From Acinetobacter populi (GTDB lineage: Bacteria > Pseudomonadota > Gammaproteobacteria > Pseudomonadales > Moraxellaceae): a DNA stretch of 64,000 nt. The notes under the pieces are model-generated. The model ran no database searches. It worked only from the letters and a program-made list of their open reading frames with translations, and was not told where the DNA came from. Shown piece by piece: positions 26,134 through 34,822 of the stretch. Made by a program: the position numbers and the translations under genes. Numbering within the stretch: position 1 is the first letter of the stretch; every line of letters starts with the position of its first letter. The stretch lies in the NCBI RefSeq assembly GCF_002174125.1, contig NZ_NEXX01000001.1, forward strand, positions 992,001 to 1,056,000, given 5' to 3'.

Positions 26134-28443
26134 TTAGAAATCTTTACGGAAGGACAAGCCGAAATAACGCTCATCATCTCTTGGCACATTACGATATAAA
26201 CCATAGCTTGCTGTTGCCAGTCTAGCGTTATAGGATTTATCCAATATATTGCGGACTAAAAATGCTACCCGCCAATCAGATGCGGTATCGGCCAGACCGA
26301 TACTGGCATTCCAAATACCATAAGATGGCTGTATGGTTTGTGCATTTTGTCCAATATCAAACTGGGTCTTGCTCTGCCATGCATATTGTGAAGACAGTTC
26401 AATACGCCGATTATTTGCAATTGGAACATACTGATTTATTTGCGCATTTAATTTCCAGTCTGGAGAGTTTGGCAAGGGTTTACCATTGACATTTGGGCAG
26501 GCCGAATCGGCTGGCGGACATCTAAAGTTATCAATACGGGCATGGATATTGGCAGCCGCAAGATTTAAGCGTAGATTTTCATTGACCTGAAAACTACTAT
26601 CCAGTTCTACCCCTTTGGTTGACACTTCTCCAGCATTGATCAACCGGGTACTAATCCCACCACCACTATCTATGACCCGAAAATTAGCCTGAAAATTTTC
26701 ATACTCGGTATAAAATGCGGCCAGATTTAAACGTAAACGGTTATTCAACCATTGTGATTTTAATCCCAGCTCAAATGAATTGGACGTTTCAGGGTCAATC
26801 ACCGGTGTATCGATATTTCTCATATTAAAATACACGTTATAAGCCGGCCCTTTATAACCACGTGAATAAGTGAAATAGCTATTAATATCCGAAGAAATAT
26901 CGAACTGTACGCCTGCACGTCCGGATATGCCAGTTTCTGATGTAGAACCAGAATTGGCAACCGAGTTACGAATGGAATTACGGGATTCTAGCGTTGATGG
27001 AATCGTAGAATTTCTATTGTGATAAAAAGACAGCTCATCCCGCGTTAAACGTAATCCTGTAATCAGACGTAATCTATCACTCAGGTTCCAAGTCCCTTCA
27101 CCAAAAATGGCATAATTTCGACTTTCAGTACCAAAGTAAGCGACAGCATAATCATCGGCATAAGTTTGTATTGCCGTATCATACCAATGTGCATAACGCT
27201 GGGTTTTTTCATCATTATCATTTTTGGCGAAATAGATACCTGCGACATAGTTGATAAAACCTTCCTCCAGACTGGCAATACGCAATTCCTGTGAAAACTG
27301 TTTAGAGTTGACCTCACCACGATCATGAAGTAATGCAAATTGTGTTGTCGCCTCTGGCAGATAGTTATAATTAGGCAGTTGAACATTCTTCCACTGTCTT
27401 AAAGCAGTAATCGAAGAAAGTTGATGTCGATCCAAAAACCAGTCTGCTGTAAAAGAAATACCCTGATTGGTATCATCAACGGTTTCCGGTTGACTATTTA
27501 CTGTACGATTCTCCTTACCCGCCACAACAGGTGCAATGGCTTGTAAATAATCTACATTAGCACTACTGACCAAAGCCCCTAAAGGTGCAGTACTCTCTTT
27601 ATGAACATAATCCAAAGACAATCCAAGCGTTAGGTCATCACTCGGATTATATTCAAATTTACTGCGAATACCTTGAGTACGATAGCCATTCACATCTTGC
27701 TGAGTATGATAATTATATACGTTGCCATCATAATTGCTAAGTAATGCACTGACATTGGCTTTTAACACACCCGGAACTAACGCACCTGATGCGCCCAATT
27801 TAATACGCTGTTCATGGTCATCAGTAAAATAAACATCAACATAACCTGAAGGCTTCTCCGTTGGATTTTTAGTGACAATATTTACCACACCAGCAGTAGC
27901 ATTTTTACCAAATAAAGTACCTTGTGGACCACGAAGCACTTCCACACGTTCAATATCAAGTAAATCCAGCGTAGCCTGTCCTGGGCGGCTCAACACTACG
28001 CCATCGATCACTGTAGATACAGAAGGTTCTACCCCGGGAGAAGTTGAGATGGTGCCAATCCCTCGAATAAATAATGAAGAATCCTTATTGGTCGAAGTTG
28101 CATTAAAATTGACCGAAGGTACTTCCTTGACAATCGCCTCTAGAGAGTTTTGCTGTTTTTCATCTAGCTCTTTTCCATTAATGATTGATACGGCAACAGG
28201 TACTTTCTGTAAGGATTGTTCTCGCCGAGTGGCAGTGACCACCACTGTATCCAGTTGAATGACATCCTGCGAATTTTTTTCATCTTCAGTGCCAACATTC
28301 TCTACGATATCAACCTGTTCCACTGCATAACCATGCTGTTGTAAACAGAATAAAATGCTGCTACTTAATAAACTATACTTCAGTCCAAATCGAATAGCTT
28401 GCCGCGTGAATTTAAGTGGCGTAAACGCCCGAGATAATAGCAT
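26134..28443 (-). CDS. TonB-dependent outer membrane receptor
   Basis: A 769-residue outer-membrane receptor importing a specific ligand with energy from TonB. A signal peptide spans about residues 1-40, a TonB-box-like segment (DTVVVTATRREQSLQKVP) follows at about 65-82, then the plug domain (to about 190, including VEVLRGPQGTLFGKNATAGVVNIVTKNP), and a 22-strand beta barrel ending in the C-terminal Phe typical of outer-membrane proteins. The plug sequence is of the FepA/CirA-like Asn-Ala-Thr-Ala-Gly-type group common for non-siderophore substrates. A GAGGA ribosome-binding sequence precedes the ATG. Its operon with sulfatases and a sulfonate-type binding protein suggests that it takes up organosulfur compounds rather than iron. 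Confidence 0.9.
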   Translation of the reverse strand: MLLSRAFTPLKFTRQAIRFGLKYSLLSSSILFCLQQHGYAVEQVDIVENVGTEDEKNSQDVIQLDTVVVTATRREQSLQKVPVAVSIINGKELDEKQQNSLEAIVKEVPSVNFNATSTNKDSSLFIRGIGTISTSPGVEPSVSTVIDGVVLSRPGQATLDLLDIERVEVLRGPQGTLFGKNATAGVVNIVTKNPTEKPSGYVDVYFTDDHEQRIKLGASGALVPGVLKANVSALLSNYDGNVYNYHTQQDVNGYRTQGIRSKFEYNPSDDLTLGLSLDYVHKESTAPLGALVSSANVDYLQAIAPVVAGKENRTVNSQPETVDDTNQGISFTADWFLDRHQLSSITALRQWKNVQLPNYNYLPEATTQFALLHDRGEVNSKQFSQELRIASLEEGFINYVAGIYFAKNDNDEKTQRYAHWYDTAIQTYADDYAVAYFGTESRNYAIFGEGTWNLSDRLRLITGLRLTRDELSFYHNRNSTIPSTLESRNSIRNSVANSGSTSETGISGRAGVQFDISSDINSYFTYSRGYKGPAYNVYFNMRNIDTPVIDPETSNSFELGLKSQWLNNRLRLNLAAFYTEYENFQANFRVIDSGGGISTRLINAGEVSTKGVELDSSFQVNENLRLNLAAANIHARIDNFRCPPADSACPNVNGKPLPNSPDWKLNAQINQYVPIANNRRIELSSQYAWQSKTQFDIGQNAQTIQPSYGIWNASIGLADTASDWRVAFLVRNILDKSYNARLATASYGLYRNVPRDDERYFGLSFRKDF

Positions 28444-28495
28444 TACAAATCCTCAATCTTAATTTTTACAATTTATCTGCATTATGTAGTGAATA

Positions 28496-29566
28496 TCATT
28501 TCTGGATACGAGATTGATATTGCGAAGTGGGTTGCCAATAATCTTTAAGTTTCAGTTGATTCAAGGCATTATTTAAAAATTTTTGATTAATCCAGGTATT
28601 GACCTCAATATTCTGGCGAATTAAGTTTTGTTGTTTGGCCAGCTTAATTTTATTCTGTAATTGGTTTACATAATATGGATCAAATAATGGCGAATAGGCA
28701 AATTTTAGATTTGTTCCTTGTAAAGCCTGGGCATAAATAGAAGCTGGATAGGAGGCCTGAGTAAAAAACAAAGCAATTTGAGGTACTCTATTTTGTTCCT
28801 GTGATAACCAATGTGCGGCTCGAATAACCTGATTGACGACTTGCTGCGTTTCTGCGGAATGTGCTTCGATAAATGCACGATGGCCAATAAATCCACCCTG
28901 ACCCGAACCTGCGCCATTAAGTTGGTTACTATTGACTGGTAACTTAACAATACCTTTATCGCGTAAAGCAAAAAATCGTGCAGGCCCCCATGATGCATCA
29001 ATTTTTTTAGCGACTAAAGCTGCATTAACCGCATTAAAATCCAGATTAACAATGCGAATATCCTTGATGCTTAAACCCTGACTATTTAATGCATTAATAA
29101 AGCCCAACTCATCTGCCGTGCCACGTAACAGACCAACACGTTTCCCCTTAAGTTCAGATAAATTTTTGATATTTAGGTCTGAACGCACAGCCAGATAATT
29201 GGTGCCACCACGACCTGAGGCAACCAATAGCTGTGTATCAAGTCCACCTGCTTTACCAATAATCAAAGGAAAATCACCTAAAAAAGCAAAATCAACTTGG
29301 TTATTTGCAAGGGCTTCATTAATTGCTGGCCCTGCACCTTTAAAAAACAACCATTCTATTTTGATGTTTTGTTTGGCAAACGCTTTCTCCAACCATTGAT
29401 TCACATAAAGCACATCCACCACACCACCACCTGCGCTCTTGCTACCGGCACTGACATCCGGTGAAGCAATGCGAATTACTTTTGGCGCTTGGGCAAAAAG
29501 TGCCTGCGAGCACAGCAGTAGTACCAATATCATCACTGATGAATAAAATCGGATTATATTTTTCAT
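28496..29566 (-). CDS. ABC transporter substrate-binding protein, aliphatic sulfonate (SsuA) type
   Basis: A 356-residue periplasmic binding protein with a signal peptide (residues about 1-25, ending SQALFA). The fold is of the NMT1/SsuA family: the RIASPDVSAGSKSAGGG start, FKGAGPAINEALANNQVDFAFLGDFP, and LSELKGKRVGLLRGTADELGF are the binding-lobe motifs. SsuA proteins bind aliphatic sulfonates or sulfate esters. The start at 29566 is preferred (GGGGGA 7 bases upstream) to a Met 5 codons earlier. No permease or ATPase gene lies beside it, so it either borrows a distant transporter or serves the TonB route. It is the first gene of the sulfatase run. Confidence 0.85.
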   Translation of the reverse strand: MKNIIRFYSSVMILVLLLCSQALFAQAPKVIRIASPDVSAGSKSAGGGVVDVLYVNQWLEKAFAKQNIKIEWLFFKGAGPAINEALANNQVDFAFLGDFPLIIGKAGGLDTQLLVASGRGGTNYLAVRSDLNIKNLSELKGKRVGLLRGTADELGFINALNSQGLSIKDIRIVNLDFNAVNAALVAKKIDASWGPARFFALRDKGIVKLPVNSNQLNGAGSGQGGFIGHRAFIEAHSAETQQVVNQVIRAAHWLSQEQNRVPQIALFFTQASYPASIYAQALQGTNLKFAYSPLFDPYYVNQLQNKIKLAKQQNLIRQNIEVNTWINQKFLNNALNQLKLKDYWQPTSQYQSRIQK

Positions 29567-29950
29567 TGCCACATCCCCCATGATATTTTGCAGTCATGTG
29601 ATATCCTTCATATACAAGCAATAGAATACTGATGACGCCATGGCGGCCAATTTAAATGATATGCCAAGAACTAATCTGTAGCATTTGCCCCAGATGTTTT
29701 AGCATTTCATGATTTAGATAGTAATAAAAAATATATGCCTTGAATTAAACAGCTTTGTTAACCAAAAAATTGTTATTTGTTTCTGAATCTTCGTCGATGA
29801 TGATTTCTTTTTCGTATATAAGTTAAGTCATTTTTATGCATTATACCCCCACCTATTTACGTTAGAATTTTTAGGCAACAAACGATATTATGAACTGATC
29901 TCATGCTATTAAATCATGGTTCCCAAATACATGCGTAAGGATGGTTATAT
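29567..29950. other. Divergent promoter region of the sulfatase locus
   Basis: A 384-bp AT-rich region between the binding-protein gene and the Crp-like gene, without a credible coding sequence. I saw no TGTGA-N6-TCACA site. An 8-bp GCCATGGC palindrome near 29640 is the only symmetric element near the binding-protein start. Promoters could not be fixed by eye. Confidence 0.5.
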
Positions 29951-30742
29951 ATGAATATTTTTAATTATCCATCTTCGCAAGATATCGGTATTTCTCCTGA
30001 CAAAATTGCTCAGAACCAGACGCCAAAATACGCTAGCAATAAGATAATTACTGATTATTATCAACTTGCAATTGAGCAGCTCTCCGAATATAAATTTTTT
30101 CAATTATGTAGCGAAGAAGAAAAACAAAAAATTTATCAACATTTAAAAATTGTACATTATCCGGCAGGACATTATATTTATACAGCCAATCAGACCTGTC
30201 ATGAAGTTACCATCATTCTAAAAGGGATCATTAGGACAGCATGGACAACCCCGGAAGGGAAACATCATATTTATAAATTCCTGCCTGCTGGATTATTAAC
30301 CAATATTGTGCCCGTCGTGACCCATCAGTATTTTGGACATGACCATATTAGTCATGAACCAACTATTGTCGCAATGATACCAGGCAATCTATTCTTAGAT
30401 ATTCTTGAACATAATCCAAAAGCCCTTTATGTTATTTTCCAGCTGATTTGTAATCGCTCGCACTTACATTATTTTGATTCCTATTATCAATCGACCCAAC
30501 CTTTGCAAATAAGACTTGCCCGAGAATTAATTTATTTAGTCGAGTTTTTTTCATTACAGCTTGATTCCGACATTAAAATTCAGATCAAACTGAGTCAGGA
30601 AAATTTTGCCGAATTGCTCAATACATCAAGAAAGAATATCAATAAAGAACTTTCTATTCTGGCACAACAAGGAATCGTTAAGGTTCGATATCATCAAATT
30701 CATGTCCTCGATCTGGAAAAATTAAAAAACCTGATCAAATAA
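29951..30742 (+). CDS. Crp/Fnr family transcriptional regulator
   Basis: A 263-residue regulator. An N-terminal region of about 40 residues precedes a cyclic-nucleotide-binding beta-roll (about 45-160, with KIVHYPAGHYIYTANQTCHEVTIILKGIIR split across strands), a long dimer helix, and a C-terminal winged helix (IKLSQENFAELLNTSRKNINKELSILAQQGIVKVRY). The beta-roll lacks the arginine/serine phosphate-binding cassette of true CRP and there is no Fnr-type N-terminal Cys cluster, so its ligand is unknown. It is divergent from the sulfonate/TonB/sulfatase operon and is its most likely regulator. Confidence 0.85.
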   Translation: MNIFNYPSSQDIGISPDKIAQNQTPKYASNKIITDYYQLAIEQLSEYKFFQLCSEEEKQKIYQHLKIVHYPAGHYIYTANQTCHEVTIILKGIIRTAWTTPEGKHHIYKFLPAGLLTNIVPVVTHQYFGHDHISHEPTIVAMIPGNLFLDILEHNPKALYVIFQLICNRSHLHYFDSYYQSTQPLQIRLARELIYLVEFFSLQLDSDIKIQIKLSQENFAELLNTSRKNINKELSILAQQGIVKVRYHQIHVLDLEKLKNLIK

Positions 30743-30776
30743 ATAAGACATCTTGGATCCATCAAACCTATCTATT

Positions 30777-31928
30777 CTATCCCGCCTTTTGAATGGTTTT
30801 GGGTAATCCCATAACCCAGAATAATCCAAGTAAACTGGCCAACCCTGCGAGCATGAAAATGATCTCACCGGACAGCATATCCCAATATCGCCCAGCCAAA
30901 ACACTACCAGAAGCGACACCCAAGCCCCACATCATGCTATATAATGCCTGCCCCCGCCCCTGTTGTCTGGCACTAAAATTCTGAAAAATAATCCGCATGG
31001 CAATTAAATGAAATAGACCAAAACTAAAGGCATGAATACACTGCGCCAAAAATTGCAAGACAAAAAACTGTGGAAATAAACCCACCATAAACCAGCGTAC
31101 CGCAGTCAGTAACAGACACAAAATAATCAGACTACGCCAGGAAAACCGCTGAAAAAAGTAATTGGCAATGGCAAACATGATAATTTCGGCCACTACACCA
31201 GTTGACCATAAAAAACCAATTTGTGCGGTGTTATAGCCTGCCTGTTGCAGATAATTGCTATAAAAGCTATAAAACGGTGCATGGGAAAATAATAGAATAA
31301 ATTCAATCACCAAAAAACTTGCCACCACGGGCCGTTTTAAAATCGGTAATATTGGCTCTAATTGCTGCTGTGCAGAGGGCGCATTTTCTGGTTCAGCAAT
31401 ACTAAATGACCAGATAAAAGCAAAGATCGCGATGACCAGCAATAAAATAGGCAACATGCTGATCGACACATGTTGCAAAATCAACCCAATGATAAACACA
31501 CCGGCAATAAAACCAATCGATCCCCATTTACGCACTTTGCCATATAACTGCTGTCTTTTCTCACCGAGCCAGAATAAAGTAACGCCTTCAAATTGCGCCA
31601 GAATCGCATTCTGAAAGAAACTAAAAATCAGCATAATGATGGCAATGGTCTGAAAATTTTTAGAGATAAAAAAAATGGTCAGCCATACTCCGGCTTCGAC
31701 AAACGTTGCCAGCCGAATCCATACCATACGCTTGCCGGTACGATCTGCCAGCCAGCCCCATACAAATGGCGCCACAAAGCGTGTTAGAATAGCAATGGTA
31801 CTCAGTAAGCCAATTTCAAAATGGCTGAAATTCTCATGTTCTAGATACAGACTCCAGTACGGTAAAAACGTACCCACAATTGCATAATAGCAAAAATAAA
31901 AGCCAGCCAATTTAAATGCAATGGGCAT
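30777..31928 (-). CDS. MFS transporter of the 3-phenylpropionate permease (HcaT) type
   Basis: A 383-residue, 12-helix MFS protein. The opening FKLAGFYFCYYAIVGTFLPYWSLYLE and the following GLLSTIAILTRFVAPFVWGWLADRTGKR match the PPP/HcaT group (MFS_1-like), thought to take up aromatic or other organic acids. It is convergent with the Crp-like gene (34 bp between stops) and has no partner enzymes beside it. A starvation-related or nucleoside role is possible in the wider family, so the substrate is not assigned. Confidence 0.82.
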   Translation of the reverse strand: MPIAFKLAGFYFCYYAIVGTFLPYWSLYLEHENFSHFEIGLLSTIAILTRFVAPFVWGWLADRTGKRMVWIRLATFVEAGVWLTIFFISKNFQTIAIIMLIFSFFQNAILAQFEGVTLFWLGEKRQQLYGKVRKWGSIGFIAGVFIIGLILQHVSISMLPILLLVIAIFAFIWSFSIAEPENAPSAQQQLEPILPILKRPVVASFLVIEFILLFSHAPFYSFYSNYLQQAGYNTAQIGFLWSTGVVAEIIMFAIANYFFQRFSWRSLIILCLLLTAVRWFMVGLFPQFFVLQFLAQCIHAFSFGLFHLIAMRIIFQNFSARQQGRGQALYSMMWGLGVASGSVLAGRYWDMLSGEIIFMLAGLASLLGLFWVMGLPKTIQKAG

Positions 31929-32155
31929 GTTACTTACTCAGTCACGAATCTTGAGGCGTATCATATGCCGAACCAATCCTAAAATCTGTGTTTTTTTCCT
32001 CAGATGAGCAGCCTGTTGATATTTTATTATTGGCTATTCTGACAAGCCCTTATGATGAGTCATATTTCAACATCATGGCGTGCTAGATTGCACACCACAA
32101 TGCTGTCATGACCACAAAAATACTGCCTCGGCGTGGGAAAAGGCAAAATCAACGC

Positions 32156-32854
32156 TTAAATGGCCACCATTTCCTTAATGCCTTTCTCTGGCATTTCACT
32201 GCCAATCCCTTGTGCAATCACTTGACCACGTGCCATCACGGTATAATTATCCGCCAGCTCTTCGGCAAAATCATAAAACTGTTCAACCAGTACAATTGCC
32301 ATATCGCCCTGATCTGCCAGTTTACGAATCACTCGTCCAATATCCTTGATAATTGAGGGCTGAATCCCTTCGGTTGGCTCATCCAAAATCAATACTCGGG
32401 GTTCTGATGCCAGTGCACGGGCAATCGCCAATTGTTGTTGTTGCCCACCTGAAAGATCACCACCACGGCGATGTTTCATTTCTTCCAGTACCGGAAAAAT
32501 TTCATACAGATGCTCCGGCACTTTACGGGTTTTCGCCCCGGAAAATTTTGCCATACCAATCAAAATATTTTCTTCCACGGTCAAGGTCGAAAAAATATCC
32601 CGCCCTTGCGGTACATAGCCTAAGCCCGCACGCACCCGCTGTTCTGGTGACATTTTGGAAATATCCTTGCCATCGAGCAAAATTTGTCCCGATTTAATTG
32701 GCAGAATTCCCATCAGGCATTTTAATAATGTCGTTTTACCCACACCATTGCGTCCCAAAATGACCGAACATTCGCCAACAGGCGCATCCAGCGAGACATC
32801 ACGCAGAATATGACTACCACCATAATATTGGTTAATTTCACGTATTTCTAACAT
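32156..32854 (-). CDS. urtE: Urea ABC transporter ATP-binding subunit UrtE
   Basis: A 232-residue LivF-like ATPase, the last gene of the urt operon. Walker A GRNGVGKTTLLKC is at residues about 34-46, the signature motif LSGGQQQQLAIARAL near 133, and Walker B VLILDEPTEGIQPS near 153. The start at 32854 is preferred to one 33 bases upstream because AAGGAG stands just before it. UrtD and UrtE power urea uptake through the UrtBC pore. It is 10 bp downstream of urtD. A weak hairpin past the stop (about 32120) may end transcription. Confidence 0.95.
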   Translation of the reverse strand: MLEIREINQYYGGSHILRDVSLDAPVGECSVILGRNGVGKTTLLKCLMGILPIKSGQILLDGKDISKMSPEQRVRAGLGYVPQGRDIFSTLTVEENILIGMAKFSGAKTRKVPEHLYEIFPVLEEMKHRRGGDLSGGQQQQLAIARALASEPRVLILDEPTEGIQPSIIKDIGRVIRKLADQGDMAIVLVEQFYDFAEELADNYTVMARGQVIAQGIGSEMPEKGIKEMVAI

Positions 32855-32864
32855 GCTGCTCTCC

Positions 32865-33746
32865 TTAACGCCCCAGATATTTTTCAATCACATCTTCATT
32901 GGCCTGTACTTCAGCCAATGTGCCCTCAGCAAGGATTGCACCTTGCGCCAGAACGGTGACTTTTTCACTGATGGTATCAATAAAGCTCATGTCGTGTTCC
33001 ACCACCACAAGTGTATGGTTTTTCTTTAATTCCAGACAAAGTTCTGCGGTACGCTCGGTTTCGGCATCCGTCATGCCTGCCACGGGTTCATCTAGTAAAA
33101 TCAGTTTTGGACGTTGCATTAACAGCATGCCGATTTCCAGCCATTGCTTCTGGCCATGCGACAATAACCCTGCCTGCTTACCAACAAATTCCTGTAAACG
33201 GATCTGGACTAAGGTTTCGTCTAATGCCAGTTGCGCATCGGGATCAAGTTTGGAAAACAGGCTTTTTGCCACACGCTTATCCCGAGGCGCAGCCAGTAAT
33301 AGATTTTCCATCACGGTAAAATTTTCAAATACCGTGGGTTTCTGGAATTTACGTCCAATCCCCGCCTCGGCAATTTGTTCGGTGGTCATTTTGGCAAGAT
33401 TGTAATTTTGTCCAAAAAATGCCGAACCTTCGGTGGGACGGGTTTTACCGGTAATCACATCCATCAAGGTGGTTTTACCGGCACCATTGGGACCAATAAT
33501 ACAGCGTAATTCGCCTTCATCAATATAGAGTGATAAATCATTCAGGGCACGGAAAGAATCGAACCAAACACTGACTTTTTCCAGATAAAGGGCGATACCG
33601 TGGGTAAAATCCGCACCCTCTTCTTTAGGGCGACCATAACCATCTGCGGCATGACCACCATGTTCTTGCGATGCGTCTTGTTGTGCCAAATGTGCGATAG
33701 AATTTTGTTCAGGGCGTGCGGTATGGCTGTGTGTAATACTTGTCAT
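32865..33746 (-). CDS. urtD: Urea ABC transporter ATP-binding subunit UrtD
   Basis: A 293-residue LivG-like ATPase, the partner of UrtE. Walker A GPNGAGKTTLMDVI lies near residue 91, the signature LSHGQKQWLEIGMLLMQ near 198, with Walker B LILLDEPVAGM. About 50 extra N-terminal residues, rich in His and Ala (ASQEHGGHAADGYGR), precede the core compared with many LivG proteins. A strong AAGGAGG sequence precedes the start, 3 bp after urtC. The subunit binds ATP on the cytoplasmic face of the transporter. Confidence 0.95.
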   Translation of the reverse strand: MTSITHSHTARPEQNSIAHLAQQDASQEHGGHAADGYGRPKEEGADFTHGIALYLEKVSVWFDSFRALNDLSLYIDEGELRCIIGPNGAGKTTLMDVITGKTRPTEGSAFFGQNYNLAKMTTEQIAEAGIGRKFQKPTVFENFTVMENLLLAAPRDKRVAKSLFSKLDPDAQLALDETLVQIRLQEFVGKQAGLLSHGQKQWLEIGMLLMQRPKLILLDEPVAGMTDAETERTAELCLELKKNHTLVVVEHDMSFIDTISEKVTVLAQGAILAEGTLAEVQANEDVIEKYLGR

Positions 33747-33749
33747 TGC

Positions 33750-34817
33750 TTAGCCCTCCTTTTTAAAACGGTCAAAGATGCCAATAATGCCTTTCGGTAA
33801 AAATAAGGTCACCACCACAAATAATGCACCTAGAATCAATAGCCATGCTTCTGGATAAGCCACAGTAAAGTAGGTTTTCACGCCATTAATGACACCTGCG
33901 CCAAGGATTGCACCAATCAATGTGCCACGTCCACCCGCTGCAACCCAGACCGCCATTTCAATCGAATTGACAGGGTTCATTTCACTTGGGTTAATAATCC
34001 CCACTTGCGGTACATATAATGCACCGGCAATCCCGGCAATCACCGCAGACAATGTCCATGCAGAAAGTTTGTACCACAAGGTACGATAGCCCAAATATTG
34101 CAAACGGTTTTCACTGTCACGAATCGCGCCCAATACCCGTCCATAGGGTTGATTCATCAAATGACGTAACCCCATATAACACAGCAGTAGAATTAAAGCT
34201 GTCGCAAAACACAGTACAGCACGAGTCGATGCAGAGGTAATATCAAAACCTAAAATGGTTTTAAAGCCGGTAAAACCATTATTACCGCCAAAACCTGTTT
34301 CATTACGGAAGAATAATAACGCTGCGGCAAAAACCATTGCTTGCGTGATAATGGAAAAATACACGCCTTTAATTTTGGAACGAAAGGCGAAGAAACCAAA
34401 GATAAATGCCACCAGTCCCGGTACCAATACCACCAGAATAATTGCCCACCAAAAATGTTGTGTCCCAGCCCAATACCACGGCATTTCCGTCCAGCTTAAA
34501 AAGCGCATAAAGTCAGGTAAACCATCACCTGCACTTTGACGCATCAAATACATGCCAAATGCGTAGCCACCAAGTGCAAAGTACAAACCATGGCCCAGAC
34601 TTAAAATGCCCGCATAGCCCCAGACCAAATCCAGTGCCAAAGCCACCATCGCCAGACACATGATTTTGCCAATCAGAGTGACCCAGTAAGCAGACAGATG
34701 CATGGCAGAATCGGGTGGTAAAAGATGAAACCACGGCAAGATCAAAAGAATCGCAAAACAAACACCGATTAAAATTGCACTACGTGGCTTATCGGCTAAA
34801 AGTTGTATCATACTCAT
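33750..34817 (-). CDS. urtC: Urea ABC transporter permease UrtC
   Basis: A 355-residue LivM-type permease with about ten hydrophobic helices. Family landmarks are LALDLVWGYAGILSLGHGLYFALGGYA and the EAA-like cytoplasmic loop RHLMNQPYGRVLGAIRDSENR, which contacts the ATPases; the late VAAGGRGTLIGAILGA segment is also typical. A GGAG sequence stands 8 bases before the start, and it begins 5 bp after urtB, in tight operon spacing. With UrtB it forms the membrane pore for urea. Confidence 0.95.
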   Translation of the reverse strand: MSMIQLLADKPRSAILIGVCFAILLILPWFHLLPPDSAMHLSAYWVTLIGKIMCLAMVALALDLVWGYAGILSLGHGLYFALGGYAFGMYLMRQSAGDGLPDFMRFLSWTEMPWYWAGTQHFWWAIILVVLVPGLVAFIFGFFAFRSKIKGVYFSIITQAMVFAAALLFFRNETGFGGNNGFTGFKTILGFDITSASTRAVLCFATALILLLCYMGLRHLMNQPYGRVLGAIRDSENRLQYLGYRTLWYKLSAWTLSAVIAGIAGALYVPQVGIINPSEMNPVNSIEMAVWVAAGGRGTLIGAILGAGVINGVKTYFTVAYPEAWLLILGALFVVVTLFLPKGIIGIFDRFKKEG

Positions 34818-34822
34818 GCTGT

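Noticed and set aside
32110..32150. Strong terminator after urtE
   Set aside because: Only a 5-bp TGCCT/AGGCA stem with a T-rich tail was seen; too weak to list as a feature.
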